From positions 367,386 through 431,385 of the forward strand of contig JAKJXP020000034.1 in the NCBI GenBank assembly GCA_022225965.2: DNA of 64,000 nt. Direction: 5' to 3'. A model generated the notes under the pieces. The model was not told where the DNA came from. It searched no databases and saw only the letters and a list, made by a program, of their open reading frames with translations. Below are positions 47,235 to 60,336 of the stretch, piece by piece. Numbering within the stretch: the first letter of the stretch is position 1; each line of letters starts with the position of its first letter. The DNA is from Diatrype stigma (taxonomy: Eukaryota > Ascomycota > Sordariomycetes > Xylariales > Diatrypaceae). A program made the translations under genes and the position numbers.

Positions 47235-49554
47235 TTTGGAGGTGTACTCGATTATATGCTATGTAGTTGAGTTCTTGACAACTAGGAGGAACACCGAAAC
47301 CGAGGGCGGGTAGGTGAATCGGTCGATCTGATGCAGGAAGATACTGGTATATAAGCAGACTAAACCAGCATCCGAGTCTGAGTTATGGACTTGAGAGGTA
47401 GGCCGAGGGAATTTGTAATCCGCCTTGCAATCCTGCTCTTGCAACGTACAATGAAACAGGCTTGCTCAACGGTGGACGTTGCTCAGCGTTGAGTTGCGTT
47501 GCGCGTGCCGCTAAGGGATTCCGTTCCTGGAACGCTCCCTCGATTGGGTGAGACACTGGGTGACTTTGTTTTCGTACGAAAGGCGCCAACGATGGGGGAA
47601 CACAATGTGATACTTGAATCCCTTAACAGGAGATGACAGCCAACCAGGCATACGGACAGACAGGTCGCTTTGGGGGAGGGGATCTAATTATAAGAACGAC
47701 GTCTCCTGGTATCCCAGAAGGCTAGAGCCAGGGTGGGATGCTAGCTTTCGAGGTGCGCCTTACGGAAGTGGAAGGCAGGCAACGGTATGGTCTCTTTGTG
47801 TGTACCAGGCCCCCGTTGATCCCAGGTCTGGTTAGGAAACTCACCACCATCGCCATAGAAGGCTGCATGTAGGTACATCAGACACCCATACAGCCAGGGA
47901 TATACATCGAGTCTATTGGAGCTTGTCTGGTCCCTGGGATAGACCTTAGGTATCTAACTAACCTACGCCATTTATTCAAGCTGCATTGGCGTCAACGTCA
48001 TAACCCGGGCTGACGCTTGTCTTGGCCCCCTGTACCATACCAATACCTAATGTTAACAGCTTGGCGCTCCTGGCCAAGATAGATGGTGGAGAGGCGAGCA
48101 AGCGATGCGTCTATACTGGAGAAATGCTAATTATTCATCTTCATACCTTACATACTTACATACTTCCATTGCATGCTCACTTAGCATTTACCTAGGTACT
48201 TACTTGAGTCCCATCACGTTGTCATGCTCCCAGACCGGCGGCGTCTTCCAACTTGTCAAGTTAGAACGAGGGGTTGTAGCGCTTGTATTGCACATGCCTC
48301 TCAATCCACTGCCTTCTTTACATGGATCATTAGGCTCCACGAATACGTAGGAAGGGGCATAGTCAAATAAAGTATATACGAGGTAGTGTTAGTTCTAATA
48401 CCACCAGCGCTCACCGAACTGAAGCTGGCTTGAACTCTGTCCTGGTGGCCAGAGCTGTCACCCATCCTGTAACTGCATGGTAAGTAAATTAGTTACTTGT
48501 AATTACTTGCCCACTCCAGTCAGTAGCACTCTCGCCCACACGAAGATCGTATATACGTATCCAGTGCTTGGGGATAGTCTTGCTGCTGCTGCTGCTGCTG
48601 CTGCCGCCTCTACCGCTGGTTTCACCGCTGGTGCCAATGTTGCTGGCTGGCGGACTGGCGTGCGACGCAATCTCGATAATGCGCTATAGGGAGGGGAAAC
48701 TTGAAGGGGAAGAGATGATTCCGAGACACAGCCACGTTGCTGGCCGGATAGACCTACAGCCGCCAGGCTAGGGCTGCAGGGTCCGGGGGCCGGGCAATGG
48801 GCAATGGGCATGCAACCATCCTCACGAAGCAATGGGAACCTTGAAGGTATGCACTTGGCTGACTCGTAGTCTAGGCTGTCTAGCCCTGGGGCGAATGGGA
48901 TCTTCGGGCACCCGAACCATGGACTTGGACCCAGAATTTAGACATGCCGAGCCTAGGCACGGATCGGGAATAGCCTGCCCCGACAAGTGCAGGTCCGGGG
49001 TTGCAAAACCATCCAGTCGTTACCTCCGAGGGGTCGCTGGACCAGTGGGAGGGGAGCTATTTCAGATCCTCGACCTGTTTCGAAAGTTTGGGCTGCATGC
49101 CAGCCGTGCCTACCTACTATGTAGGTACCTACCTAACCTACTGTATGTATACAATTACCTAGGCATGTTGTAACTCTGAAGCACAGCCCTCGAGCTTCTA
49201 TCACCAGCTACATACATCCATGATACCTAGATTCCATGATACCTAGATCTAGGCCACATAGATCTCTCACTCCAGCTAATCGCCCACGAAAAGCTGACGT
49301 GTCTGTCCTCCCCTGGTAGGACAATGAATGAAACAACCCTTGACCCCACGTATGATGTAGGCAACTGGTCGCTGTGTACCGTAATACAGAGGAATATGGC
49401 ACTCAGCCTGCAGCACGGCAACTGTGGTGGATTTACATAGGATAGCAAGGCGCATGGTGGTGCTTATCGTCGGGATGGTGGGTGGGTGAAAGATATCTTA
49501 GTTTAGCTTATCTCAGAATCAGACCTCTTTTTGGGCTGGCTGCGCTGCGCGTAG
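47235..49554. other. Intergenic, no gene recognised
   Basis: Upstream of the DOMON/b561 gene (TATATA at 47348-47353 lies about 115 bp before the ATG). Contains a TGC trinucleotide repeat at 48581-48604 and short ACCTA/TAGGTA-rich motifs around 48180-48210 and 49110-49160. Open frames lack motifs. Confidence 0.5.
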
Positions 49555-50470
49555 GCCCATTGCATTTGACCAATGATTGTGCTAGTCGTTTCTAGCGTTA
49601 TTTTTAGTGTGATTTTGATTATGCCGAATATTTCCCGTATGTATCTTTCTAAGTTGTCCAGAATTAAGGTCTAAGACCGCGATCGGCAAAAGCCTGTAAG
49701 TAGGCTGAATCTTTGGTATAGAAAATTTTTATTTCCGGCTTTACTTCTTAATATTATAACAACAAAAAATCGCAAAATTAAGGGAATTGAACGCTAAAGA
49801 TGGCAGTTCATTTGCGAACATGGCTTATATTTTTGGGTAATTGTTGCGTAACGTTTGGTATTAATCCAGCTGGAAACGCTAGGAGTATAAGTAGGCTAAA
49901 TAATGAAGCTTTTATATATTTCCATTTAATGCGGGCAAAACAAGGCGTATTAAATTGCAATTTGGAAGGTACGTTTTTTAAGTATATGGCTTGCCCCGAC
50001 GGTATTTTTCCAAAGCTGGAATATAATGGTGGCCATATTTTTATAAGTTATATATATGGGGTCAAATAAAGGGTGCTCGTATATTTTGCAAGCGTTCCTT
50101 TCAGTTACGTATAGGCTTTCGTTCGGCGGAGGTACTATTAAGTACTTCTCGACGCCATTTTCAGGGAGTAACTTATAGTTCCGTAAGTCCCATATTTAAA
50201 TTTTAAAAAAAGCCGGAAGTAAGGCCATTTCGAGCTAAGTTATTAGGTTTAAATAGGCCCAAAAGTAAGTTTTTCCTAGCCGTATAACGTTAGTATTATA
50301 TTTATTAAATAGCTTAGATTCGTACGATTCGAATAATATAATTATTATATCTATATTATATGAAATGATTATATATTACAAAGAAACTATATAGAATTCC
50401 GGAATTGTTATATTCTGTTAGCTTAGTTCTGGACCCTTTTTCGATTGCGGTTTTAGACCAGCTCCTTGCC
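49555..50470. mobile_element. AT-rich patch, probable RIP-mutated repeat fragment
   Basis: Composition shifts abruptly to AT-rich with many TpA steps, resembling the block at the window's left end and unlike the flanking DNA. A 89-codon plus-strand frame at 49800-50069 has no known domain. No LTR, terminal repeat or conserved protein motif was found, so the element class is unknown. Confidence 0.5.
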
Positions 50471-52784
50471 AACTTCTAACCCTTTTAACCTACGCATTTC
50501 ATTGGTTAGAATTGCACACCAAGCCTAATTGGGGAAGTGTGGGTCAAAGAGTACAAGGTGGCAGGGAGCGGTGGGTCTGAGTTCTGAGATAAAGTTTAGC
50601 CCAGATTCCTCAGACGAAAGGGGATTCGATACAGATACAGAACTACAAGTATATTATCATACCCACATAAAGGGCCATTTACATACATGCCTGCTTCTGA
50701 AATGTCGTCACACCTGGGCACCTACTGGGCCAGCAAGAAAGTTCGAGGCCGCTTCTCGCGATGCTATAAGGTTCATTAACGTTTCGCCAAGGTAGCTCCG
50801 TTGAAACAAAAAGGGGCTGAGCTATGCCCTCGCTCCCTCCCCTCCCCATTCCCCGAGAGAACCAATTCGTTGCTGATGCCGGGGGTGAGTATTGATCGTT
50901 ATCAGCCAGACCTAGCATCTGCTGGTGTGAGGCTGTGCAGCCGGTGGGCTTTCTTATCTCTCTTGGCTCGTTTATTTGCTGTTCTGCTCTTTTACGAAGT
51001 ACTTATTAACTAGCTCTCTCCAACTCCCCAGAAAGAAATCAGGGAACCCACTGAATTAAGTGTGTACTTAGCTAAGATCTGCACTGAGCGCCGTTGATCT
51101 AGCGCTCAGTAGTCCCGTCTAATGCCTACCTGCCCAAGCAGCTGCCAAGTTAATTACCTATACGTGCTATACTAGCAGGCTTTACCAATAGCTATACTTA
51201 CGTGCAATATCCATACATACATGCCCCCATTCACATCATCAACTTGCATCATCAAGGGTATCATCACACATCCACCCAGCAAGAAGCAGCCCGTCTTGAT
51301 ATCCCTGGTTAGTACTTACATAATTTATGGATTACTCAGAGTTATTTCGTAACCATTTGTCAGCATTCGACAGACCCCATGGATTTTAGTCATCAGCCGT
51401 TGACTGGCATCCATCAATGGGTATACCTATCAAACTATGTAGGTCCTAAGTAGCTAACTAACGGCGGCAAACGGGCTGATCTGCCACGTTCCTGTGCAAC
51501 TTCACACTACAGTATCTGCATATATATGCATGAGCATACGCATACCCTACGCGTCACCGTTCGTTCCTCACTAATCATCAGGTGCCCTTCTGCACTACGA
51601 AGTACCCCGGGGTCCTACCTAGCAGGATAGGGCTCGTTCGTCCAGTCGAGTTATCGTTATCGTTATCGTTGTCGTCGGCGGATGGGCGGTGGGCGGTCAT
51701 AGGTTGGTTTTGACGGCTGCAGGAAAGCAGAGATGGGAATATGGAAGGAACACGAAGAGATGTGCAGTTCGAATTCAATGAATGCAACAGTTCTGTAAGC
51801 GAGCTCCGGAGCCCCGGTGGAGGAGAGGATGGATTCGCGTGGCGTGACAGGACCGAGGCACGGATATACATGGTAGGTAGGTAGGTAAGTAGATCATGTA
51901 GGGCTCGGTAGAGCAGATGAGTATGTACGTATTGTACGTACGCATGTAAATGAAGGTGTCGGGTGTATATCAGACCGCCGTTTTAGCAGGTGCTTTTGGC
52001 GAGCCTCGTAGATCACTGTTGGAGACGACAGGATGGGAAAGACGATAATATGTAGGTCGCACACCAACCAACCAGGCGACATGGATAAGTAAGCAGCCAC
52101 CCCTTGCGATGGTAAGTATCTACTGCGTATGTGGCCCCCAAGGTTGTCTTACCCTGAATGACTATCCGTTGCGCGTTTCTCCCACGCATGTGTGTCTGTC
52201 AAAACATAACTACTCGTACATTCTTAGATGTTGAATAATTTATATCGCACACGATGGGTGAACCATGAACGCAGACTGAGAACATATCAGATCCAACGTA
52301 TACAGGCGAATATCTCTAACCATGCTCTGGGACCACGCTCTGGAGAACTCGAATGTTATGTATAGATAATATCATTGCTATACGCTACTTGATTCCCTAA
52401 TATCCTTGTTTTATTGCCCAAGGCATGGTTGCTGGGCTGGACTGGGCCCGATAACAAGCAAGACCAACTCAACCGTCAACAGTAGGTAGGCATCGCTCGC
52501 TGATCATGGCGTCTATTCGACTTAATCCAGCCGTATCTAATAAACGCCTGACAGGAAAAGACCAAATCAAGATCTCCGTAATCAGGAGTCCAAAGCAATC
52601 CATCTGCTAACTTTTCCCGCTTCGCTAAACATCGAATATGACGTCTCGACCGCTCAGGCAAGGGGCGGTTTCCTCGCAACCGTTATCTCCCCGTGAGACT
52701 TAGCGTACGTGCTCCTCCTAGGCCTATCAAGCCCGCCTTTGCGCCACGGGCAAGATGACGCGTCCCGGTCGAGCAACACATCCT
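50471..52784. other. Intergenic, 3' side of the kinase gene
   Basis: No gene recognised. A GTTATC hexamer repeat is at about 51649-51672 and TAGG/ACGT-type short repeats at 51871-51945. Confidence 0.5.
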
Positions 52785-54272
52785 TCAATATTCTCCGAAC
52801 ACAAACGACTTCTCCAGTAGGCTGCTAGGTGCCACGAAACTGAATCCGCCAAAGGGGTCGTCCTGGAACAGATCCTTCGGAGACGAAGGAGTCGGCGGTT
52901 CGTCACCGGCAACCATGGAGCTGAGGGACAACTCGGTGAACTCGGGAGCGAAGTTCTCAGCCAGCTCAGGGTCGGTGATCAATGGTTGGATCGGAGGCTC
53001 TATCTCTCTGGCGGCGAGCTTCTTCCAGTCGATCTTCTTGAAGAACCTGTGGTTTTTGATCGTTTGCAAGTCCTTAGGCATGTTCGCCCCGAGTCGCTTG
53101 GCAGGGCTCTTGTTCAGTAGCCGGACCAGAAGATCCTTGGCATCCGGGCCTAGGAAATATGGCAGAACGAGCTTCTGCTTCACAATGTTGTGTTGAATCT
53201 TGGCATGGTTCCCGCCTCGGAACGGTGGATTGCCCGTCATGAGATCATAGGCGAGCGCCCCGAAGGACCACCAGTCCACCGCCTTGCCGTACTTTTGTCC
53301 GAGCACCACCTCCGGTGCCATGTACTCTACGGTCCCGAGAATGGATTTGCAGCTATAGTCGTCCTCAACGGCGACCTTGGAGAGGCCAAAGTCCGTCAAC
53401 AGAAGATGGCCTTGCGCGTCAAGAAGGCAATTTTCAGGCTTCAAGTCTCGGTATACGACACCCAACGTATCGTGCAGATGAGACAGCGCAAGCACCATTT
53501 CGGCCATATAGAAAGCAGCGACCGGCTCGGCGAACATCTTCTCCGTGTTGAGATGCGTGAACAGCTCGCCGCCCAGTCCGTACTCCAGGATGAGGTACAA
53601 CTTCTCATGATCCTGGAAGGCGTAGAACAATTTGACGACAAATGGGTGTCTGTTCACAGACTCGAGGATCTGCCTTTCGGTCTTTGTCTGTTCCACGAGC
53701 TTCTTATGCACGACCACGGAAGCTTTCTTAAACTGCTTCTGCGCGTAGAGTCGGCCAGTAGCGCGCTGCTTGACAAGGAGGACGGTGCCGTAGGTGCCCT
53801 TTCCGAGACAACGAAGGGGCTCGAAGTCGCCAGCCTGGACCTTGCGAGGAACAAGCCCACCCTCGACGATAGCGGGCTTCTCGCGGACACTCTCGCTGAC
53901 GAAGTCGTTTTCGAGTGCCACCTCGTAGCTGGTGGATCCGCTCTCGGAGAAACCGTCGTCGCTGCTGCTCATGTAGCGCTGTCGACTGCTGTTCCTGGTC
54001 ACCAGCGTGCTGGCCCGCGAATCGTTCAGGCTGAGCGGTTCCATGTGCACGCGCAGCTTCGCAATGCCGCTGATGCCGGGGGAGTGGCTACCGCGCAAGA
54101 CGGGACTACAGTTTGCGCTTACGACATCGTCGATGCGAGCCGCCCGGCCGCGTCGTGCAGCAAGTGGTGGCGTCGCGCAGTAATCGGAGTCTTCGTCGCC
54201 TGAACCGGCCGGTGTAGCGCCAAAGCCACGGACGGTGGTAAGGGCGGGCGCTGCGGGCTGTAGCATACTCAT
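52785..54272 (-). CDS. AGC-family serine/threonine protein kinase (S6-kinase/Psk1-like)
   Basis: Intronless frame of 495 residues. An N-terminal low-complexity regulatory region (1-140) precedes a kinase domain at about 150-411: glycine loop LGKGTYGTV at 156-164, ATP-anchoring K179, catalytic YRDLKPEN with D276, DFG with D294, and activation-loop SILGTVEYMAPE with S310 at the PDK1-site position (usually Thr). The AGC C-tail follows, with a turn motif PPTPSSP near 461 and the hydrophobic motif FGGFSF at 474-479 (S478 the expected TORC-dependent site). The domain order and C-tail match the ribosomal S6 kinase branch, such as S. pombe Psk1, which signals nutrient status downstream of TORC1. That assignment is by motif only. 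Serine instead of threonine in the activation loop is the one unusual feature. Confidence 0.93.
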   Translation of the reverse strand: MSMLQPAAPALTTVRGFGATPAGSGDEDSDYCATPPLAARRGRAARIDDVVSANCSPVLRGSHSPGISGIAKLRVHMEPLSLNDSRASTLVTRNSSRQRYMSSSDDGFSESGSTSYEVALENDFVSESVREKPAIVEGGLVPRKVQAGDFEPLRCLGKGTYGTVLLVKQRATGRLYAQKQFKKASVVVHKKLVEQTKTERQILESVNRHPFVVKLFYAFQDHEKLYLILEYGLGGELFTHLNTEKMFAEPVAAFYMAEMVLALSHLHDTLGVVYRDLKPENCLLDAQGHLLLTDFGLSKVAVEDDYSCKSILGTVEYMAPEVVLGQKYGKAVDWWSFGALAYDLMTGNPPFRGGNHAKIQHNIVKQKLVLPYFLGPDAKDLLVRLLNKSPAKRLGANMPKDLQTIKNHRFFKKIDWKKLAAREIEPPIQPLITDPELAENFAPEFTELSLSSMVAGDEPPTPSSPKDLFQDDPFGGFSFVAPSSLLEKSFVFGEY

Positions 54273-57200
54273 GATGGATGTCGTAAAGCGGTGATCGTAG
54301 TGTAGTGTGTTGTATATTGCTTATTCCCGATCGAATCGCATGTGTGTAGTAGGTATGTGGATGGATAGTCTATGCTCTATGCCCCGTGCTCCCGCGAAAT
54401 GACGAAAATAACGAAATGGCGAGACAGCTCTGAGTCTAGAGTCGTAAATGAACTCCTTTCAACCCGCCCCGATTCAAGGCAGGCGGGTGCCCCGTCGTCG
54501 CTCGGCGTCGGTTCGAAGTTCGCAAAGGTAATCTCGAATGAATGGATGTGCAGTTGGCGCAATCATCTGGCAGTGGAAGAAGAACGAAGAAGAGAAATGG
54601 TCGTGGTTTCGTTGCTGATGCATTTGCAGTCAGGAAGTAATCCGTAAGAACTGTCGTACTGTTGCTGTTCAGATGGGTTGGTAAGTTGGTTGTTCACCAG
54701 AAGGTGGGTGGAAGTAAGAAGGAAGAAAGAAAAGATCACAAGGCGACAAGCCAGCGAGCGCGCACAGAAATGGAATGGCATAAAAAATAACTTACCACAT
54801 GCGCTTGTTCGGGAACGATACAGGCGTTGTACCTTGGTACGAAGCGCTGAGTACGAAGTACTACAGCAGATGTACAATACAGGTTCAGGGCTGTATGTAG
54901 GTAGGTATTGTACGTACCTACCGCCCTGCCGCCTAAGCTGCTTGTCCCCACGTCCAGGCCCCAAGGGGAAGTTCATACCCCCGGCTGCCCCCCTAAGCCA
55001 ACTAAAATTTTCCAAATTTGCAGCAGCCCGGAAATGTAATGCGGGCGGAGTCTACATGTATGTAGTACTTCGTCATACTGGGCCGATCTGGCTGTAGGAG
55101 CGGAATCAGATCATGCCATGTCAAAGTGCAAACAAACCCGCAGACCCCGTGCCTAACCGCCCCTTCCCATGGTCCAATGTAACCTACAGTACCTCTGTAC
55201 CTGCCTCGTTAGGCCCGGACATGTCCCGCGGTAGGTACAGTATGCAAGTACAGTACTTCCTGTTTTGGGTGCAGACCAGCGCGCGGGCCCAATCACTGGC
55301 TTGAAATTATTTATACGAGAATGTCCAGCGAATGTCCAGCGAATGTCTGGGTGGGTAACATCCATTATTTCCATCATTTGATCGTGATTTTCCAGATTTT
55401 CATGGTTTTCATGCCGGACTGAAATGACCAGCATGACCAGCATGACCTCACTGTCTGACTGTCTGTTCCGCTGTTGACATCAATAAGAGGGAGCCGATCA
55501 AGATTTCAAGACAACCACGTACTTATGTTTCTCTCCTGTTTTACCATAAGTACAGTACAATACTGGGTGATGTATACGAATAGTGCTTGCTATCTTATAC
55601 AACCGCTGGGTACTCGAATATCTATGGTCCACTGGTTGCTTACTACGTCGGTATCAGAGTGGGAGTGCTTACAAAAAAAAAAGGCGCCCCAATCTTTCTT
55701 AGGGGCCGCTCTCATGCAATTCATATGATGCCATCAGTCAACTTTTGACGATGCCTCCTCTCATTCCACCCAAATACTGTGATGCGACCCTTAAGCTCAG
55801 GTCCCATAATCCGACATTGTGAGGCGAGGTCGGTCCCGCCGTGCTTGGTCTTCTAAGCGACCGTTCATCTGCATGCGCAATTCTGCAGCGTTGCCAAGAG
55901 CCGCTGTCCGTCCTCTCCAGGGAACGAAGGTGGTCACCACGGCGCATAGACCTTAAGATGAGGCTCGCACCTGGTAGAGATCGGTTACGCCCTTCGACGT
56001 ATGTATGGCAGCAGAGTCAGCATGCTCCATTCCTACTACTGATAATCCAAAATCTTTTCTGTGTTTGCGGCCTGGGGCGTCACTGAAGCTGAGAACACTT
56101 GCTGCTGCAGCTTTCGCAATACTTCCGGCGCAGGCCTTTCAGCTGCTCTCATGTTGGTCAGGAAATACCTTCTTTGGGGGTGGCTGTAGGCATCTGAACC
56201 GGCCGGTGATACTTGAACCAAACCAGACTGTTGCCCCTATTCTGCAGCCATTGCCGCAATTGCCTACTTACCGAAGTCTATTTGACAAAAGCTCTTAGGC
56301 TCATCAACAACACTACTTGTATCTGCTCGATGTGGTTATTTTGAGCTAGTATCTTGGTGGCAGAGCCCTCGAGTATCTCGGAGCAGCATTGTGCATCAAG
56401 CTTTTGAAGCTTTGGCAGTCATATTTGTCTGCAACATCGCGAAGGACCACATTTGGAGAGGGGCGTAAGACTCCTAGCAGGTAAGTCACTCGATCACTCA
56501 CCACGTGTCTAGGAGCATGACTTGGGAGCATGAGAAGTGAGAAGTGAAGTTGCTTTACCGCGATTAGGAATGGGGAGCCAACACCGCTTGATATAGGCCG
56601 TGCCAGCCAAAGGAGGAAAGCCCGCCGACCCCTACACCCGAATCTATAAATGTGAGACCAAGGCCGATCGTAAAGAGTACATGGAATATTCTAGGATGGA
56701 CATTGCCTGACTACGCCCTCTAAGTTCCAAACCGGGGCTCATGCTCTTACAGGTTGTGCGGTTCCGGTAAAGGGCCATTGGTTTTCATATCCGAATAGGC
56801 GCCACCTTACTACATCACAAACAGCGTGTATAGCTGTAATTCGCGCATAGGTCAATGATGCTTGTGCTGGCCGGCTACAAGTCCCGTTCCACGTGTCAAC
56901 CATGACCAGCCCTGTGCATAGGCCTAAGTCATAGGCATCTGCAAGGACTCCAGCGACTCATTCCCTCCTTGGCAGAGACATGATTAGGCAATGTTCTATT
57001 CACTACTTACTGACATCCTGGACCTCAAAGGGGGCAGTCAGACGTGCAGGCGGGAATGCAAGACTTATAACTACGACTTGCAGTGCTTTGATAACGGGAT
57101 ATGTGCGTCTACGGATCCAAAATATCAAAAGTCCTGTTGCCCTTTTTGCTTTTTCCACGTTGAGCTGAATGAGGCCACATCTCTGGAATTCGCGAAGCTT

Positions 57201-57817
57201 GACCGAGGTCGCGATGATATATCGTTTCGATGCGCATATTTAGGGGACCGATATTTAGTCATTGCGTGGGTCGACTGATTGGCCAATCTAAGGGTTGATA
57301 CTAAGTCACGGTTGATCTGCTTGAAGTTTGAGCCTACGAGTCGGAGCACATCCAACCCTTCACAGACGCGTGGGTATATGCCGTGTCTCGGTCCATGGGA
57401 ATTTCTGTCGGTATGCAGAGCCAGCAGCGTTCCAGGCATCAAGCAACGATTCCTCAGATCCAGCAGGCAGCAAAGCTGAGAAAGGGGTAGAAGTGGGGCG
57501 GCAGCCTAGAATGTCCCCTCAGTTCGTGATATCGGGGAGATTGTGTAAGTAGTAACTTATATATCAGTAACCAATTGATCGCGCCGATTTATTTCTGGGA
57601 GGAACGACAACCGAGATAAGGGGACTTGTTACTGTGCTGAAGTGCACTCAGAGGAACTACGTGATACTGTTATGAAGCTATTTTCTGCTCCATTTGACGA
57701 TAGTTTTTCTTGGCAGAGATTTTGGGCCTAACGATCTCGACGCATCCAGCCGCAAGCCGTAGGCAGCAAAGACGCTTGGTTCGCTCCACTTCGGTTTTCA
57801 GCTCGCCAACGGTTCGG
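54273..57817. other. Long interval without a recognised gene
   Basis: Includes the kinase gene's upstream region (CT/GA-rich leader-like sequence 54550-54760). A CAGCGAATGTC direct repeat sits at about 55325-55350, ATGACCAGC repeats at about 55424-55446 and A12 at 55672-55683. A 95-codon Cys-rich plus-strand frame at 56991-57278 has no known domain and no good signal peptide, so it is not called as a gene. Confidence 0.5.
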
Positions 57818-57824
57818 TATAAAG
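57818..57824 (+). promoter_or_regulatory. TATA box of the DUF4246 gene
   Basis: TATAAAG 76-82 bp upstream of the start codon at 57900, followed by a pyrimidine-rich leader (TTTCCCCTCCTCTCCC), a common arrangement in fungal promoters. Confidence 0.6.
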
Positions 57825-57899
57825 TCCAGACAGACAATTCTTTCCCCTCCTCTCCCACACTTTCGAGGCATCTATCAGGCTGTCCGTGTCATTATCGTC

Positions 57900-60336
57900 A
57901 TGGCTACTGCTCTTCCGTACAGGCCGTCCGGCAACCCGGAATCCTCTGCGGAGCGGATCAAGCTCCCAGGGTTCGGGCTATCCCTTAAGCAGATGCCAGA
58001 AAAAACCACAAAAGACCAAGATTTGCCGAAGGACAATATCACTGGGAGTATCAGGCTACCACATGCAATCGCTGATTGGTGTGGGAGCTCAGGAGTGACC
58101 GTATATGAGCGAAACATGCTAGGGTTCATAAGTCAAATTACCGATAAGCCGGGCTGGGACGACAAGGTCTTCGATGAAGGGATCGTTCAGAAGTGGCGTC
58201 ATGAGGCAACTTCTCAGTATACGGATTTTACGAACTCGATGTTCGATTACGTCAGTTGTTCTTCCCCTTTCCACCCTGGAGAACCTCATGATCCACCACT
58301 CGTCTAGAGACTGACGCCGTTAGATCAGTGCATGAAGGAACTTCGAGAGAAGGCACAGAAGTTGAAGGAGACGGGAATGGTTGCAGTGATTGATACAGAA
58401 GCTACCGTTGTCAAATCAGATACAGCCGTGCCGCCGGAACTCTGCGATGCGCTCCGCGCCGCCGCGTTTCGGCTCGAGGACGTCCCAGACAAGGTCAAGG
58501 ACTGGCACCCTCACACCAACAAGCGAGTGCTAGACCTGCTCCACCCGTCTCTATTCCCTCTGGTCTACGGGGAGACCAAGGTCTTGCCGACTGGCACGGT
58601 GCCTTTGGCCAAGTGCGCAGAGTTCACGGGAAAGGGGGAACGCACAGACCCCGTTAGAATCTCCGAGCAGACAACTAGCATCTTCAGGAGGAAGGCGAAT
58701 CATTATACGGATGATGATATGGAATACCTGGCCGCTTGGGATGGTTTCCAGTGGCTTCCGTCGGACGTTCACTTCGGGGCGGACGGGAAGGCCAAGATCA
58801 CCAGTTACATCAACAACCTGCACCCCACTCATCACGAAGACCTGTATCGGGTGTTAGAACAGATGATCGATCGGACTATCCCCCTCTGGAACGAAACAGT
58901 GTCTTGGTTCCAGAACCGCAGCCGCATCACAATTGACCAGACCGGCCAAGACGATTGGGAACGGCCAGAAGGGGCCAAATCTCCCGTCCGGGGACCCCTT
59001 GAAGACGTAGAACGGCAGACAGGGGAGGATCCTGGCTACTACGACCGGATGGAAGATGAATACCAGGAACGATATGACAATTGGTTTAGGAGCGTCCGGG
59101 TACTTAAAATACCGGAACCGGATGACTACCGGCCTTTCTCGGAGACTACCAGCCAACGCGGCGCGCATTGGATCGACCTACGCGAGAAATTTAAGGGGAG
59201 CGGTCTACAGGTGATCTTCAAGCTGGCCAATATCCACCTAGACCCCAGCAATCCGGAATACGACGGCGGAACCTGGCACGTGGAGGGCGCCCTGAACGAG
59301 CACATCTGTGCCACGGCGCTGTACTACTACGACCAGGAGAACATCACGGACAACTCCCTCTCGTTCCGGCAGAGCATTTCGAGCTGGGACCTGATGATGA
59401 AGGCGGAACAGGTGCGTACAACTGTCCTAATATGTACCTCCACTTTTAGCCTAGGCTATTCTGACTCCTGACGCCGCCTCTTTTGGAACATTCCAAGCTC
59501 CGAACTTACCAAGACATCGAAACTAGTACGATTACGAATCCTGCGAGGCTTACTTCGGCGTCAAGGACGGTGAACCCGGGACACTGATCCAAGTGCTGGG
59601 GTCGGTGGCAACACGAGCCGGCAGGCTTCTTGCCTTCCCCAACGTACTACAGCATCGGGTATCGTCGTTCAAGCTGACGGACCCGACGCGGCCCGGCCAC
59701 CGCAAGATCCTTGCCATGTTCCTAGGTAAGTTATCTTGTATGGCTTGGATGTTTCTTCTACGGCTATTTCCCCTTTCTTTTACTCGGGCGTGGTGGAGAC
59801 AGGGACCTTCAACCATAGTTATACTTGGGACATACCTTCGAGAGATATCTGAGAGAGAGAGAAGAGGACTACGAACATTTCGTCTGAAAACTCTCCAGAT
59901 GTATCCGTAGTGAACCAATTTTACTGACTAGCCCTTGTGGTACAGTGGACCCGCACATCCGCGTCCTGTCGACGGCCAACGTGCCGCCGCAGCGCCGCGA
60001 CTGGTGGGCCGAGGAGCTGCGCGGCACGGTGCCCAGGCTCGCGGCGCTGCCGGCGGAGCTTTTCGCGCAGATCATCAGCCATGTCGACGATCCCTGGGAC
60101 ATGGAGAGAGCCGAGCAGATTCGCGAGGAGCTCATGAGTACGCGGGGCGGCATCAATGACCAGATCAACGAGGATATGGATGAGGTACGTGCCTTAGCTT
60201 GCCTGTTGTCCCTCCCTTTTCCTTTGCTCGCCCACTTCCACTTATGATCTTGGCGTGGTATACACCAGTATTGCTCTATTCTTCTCGTGGAGATACTAAC
60301 TCCGTATAGGCTGATGTCACCTTCTGTGAGCATTGA
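57900..60336 (+). CDS. DUF4246 family protein
   Basis: Five exons (57900-58250, 58329-59411, 59527-59725, 59946-60184, 60310-60336) encode 632 residues, a usual length for the family. The last exon has just nine codons and ends in DVTFCEH, typical of the family. The conserved core includes LPSDVHFGADGKAKITSYIN, LQVIFKLANIHLDPSNPEY and GTWHVEGALNEHICATALYYY. The W-H-x-E-G and later QHRVSSF elements resemble the metal-binding pattern of a 2-oxoglutarate/Fe(II)-type jelly-roll fold, but no activity is established for the family. No signal peptide. Introns of 78, 115, 220 and 125 bp; the third is long for this genome but its junction (FL|VDPHIR) reads smoothly. Confidence 0.92.

Noticed and set aside
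53190..54203. 337-codon plus-strand frame antisense to the kinase
   Set aside because: Mirror of a high-GC coding sequence with no domain of its own.
56991..57278. 95-codon Cys-rich plus-strand frame, possible small secreted protein
   Set aside because: No good signal peptide, no recognisable domain, irregular codon use and no TATA-like or splice context. Left as part of the intergenic interval.
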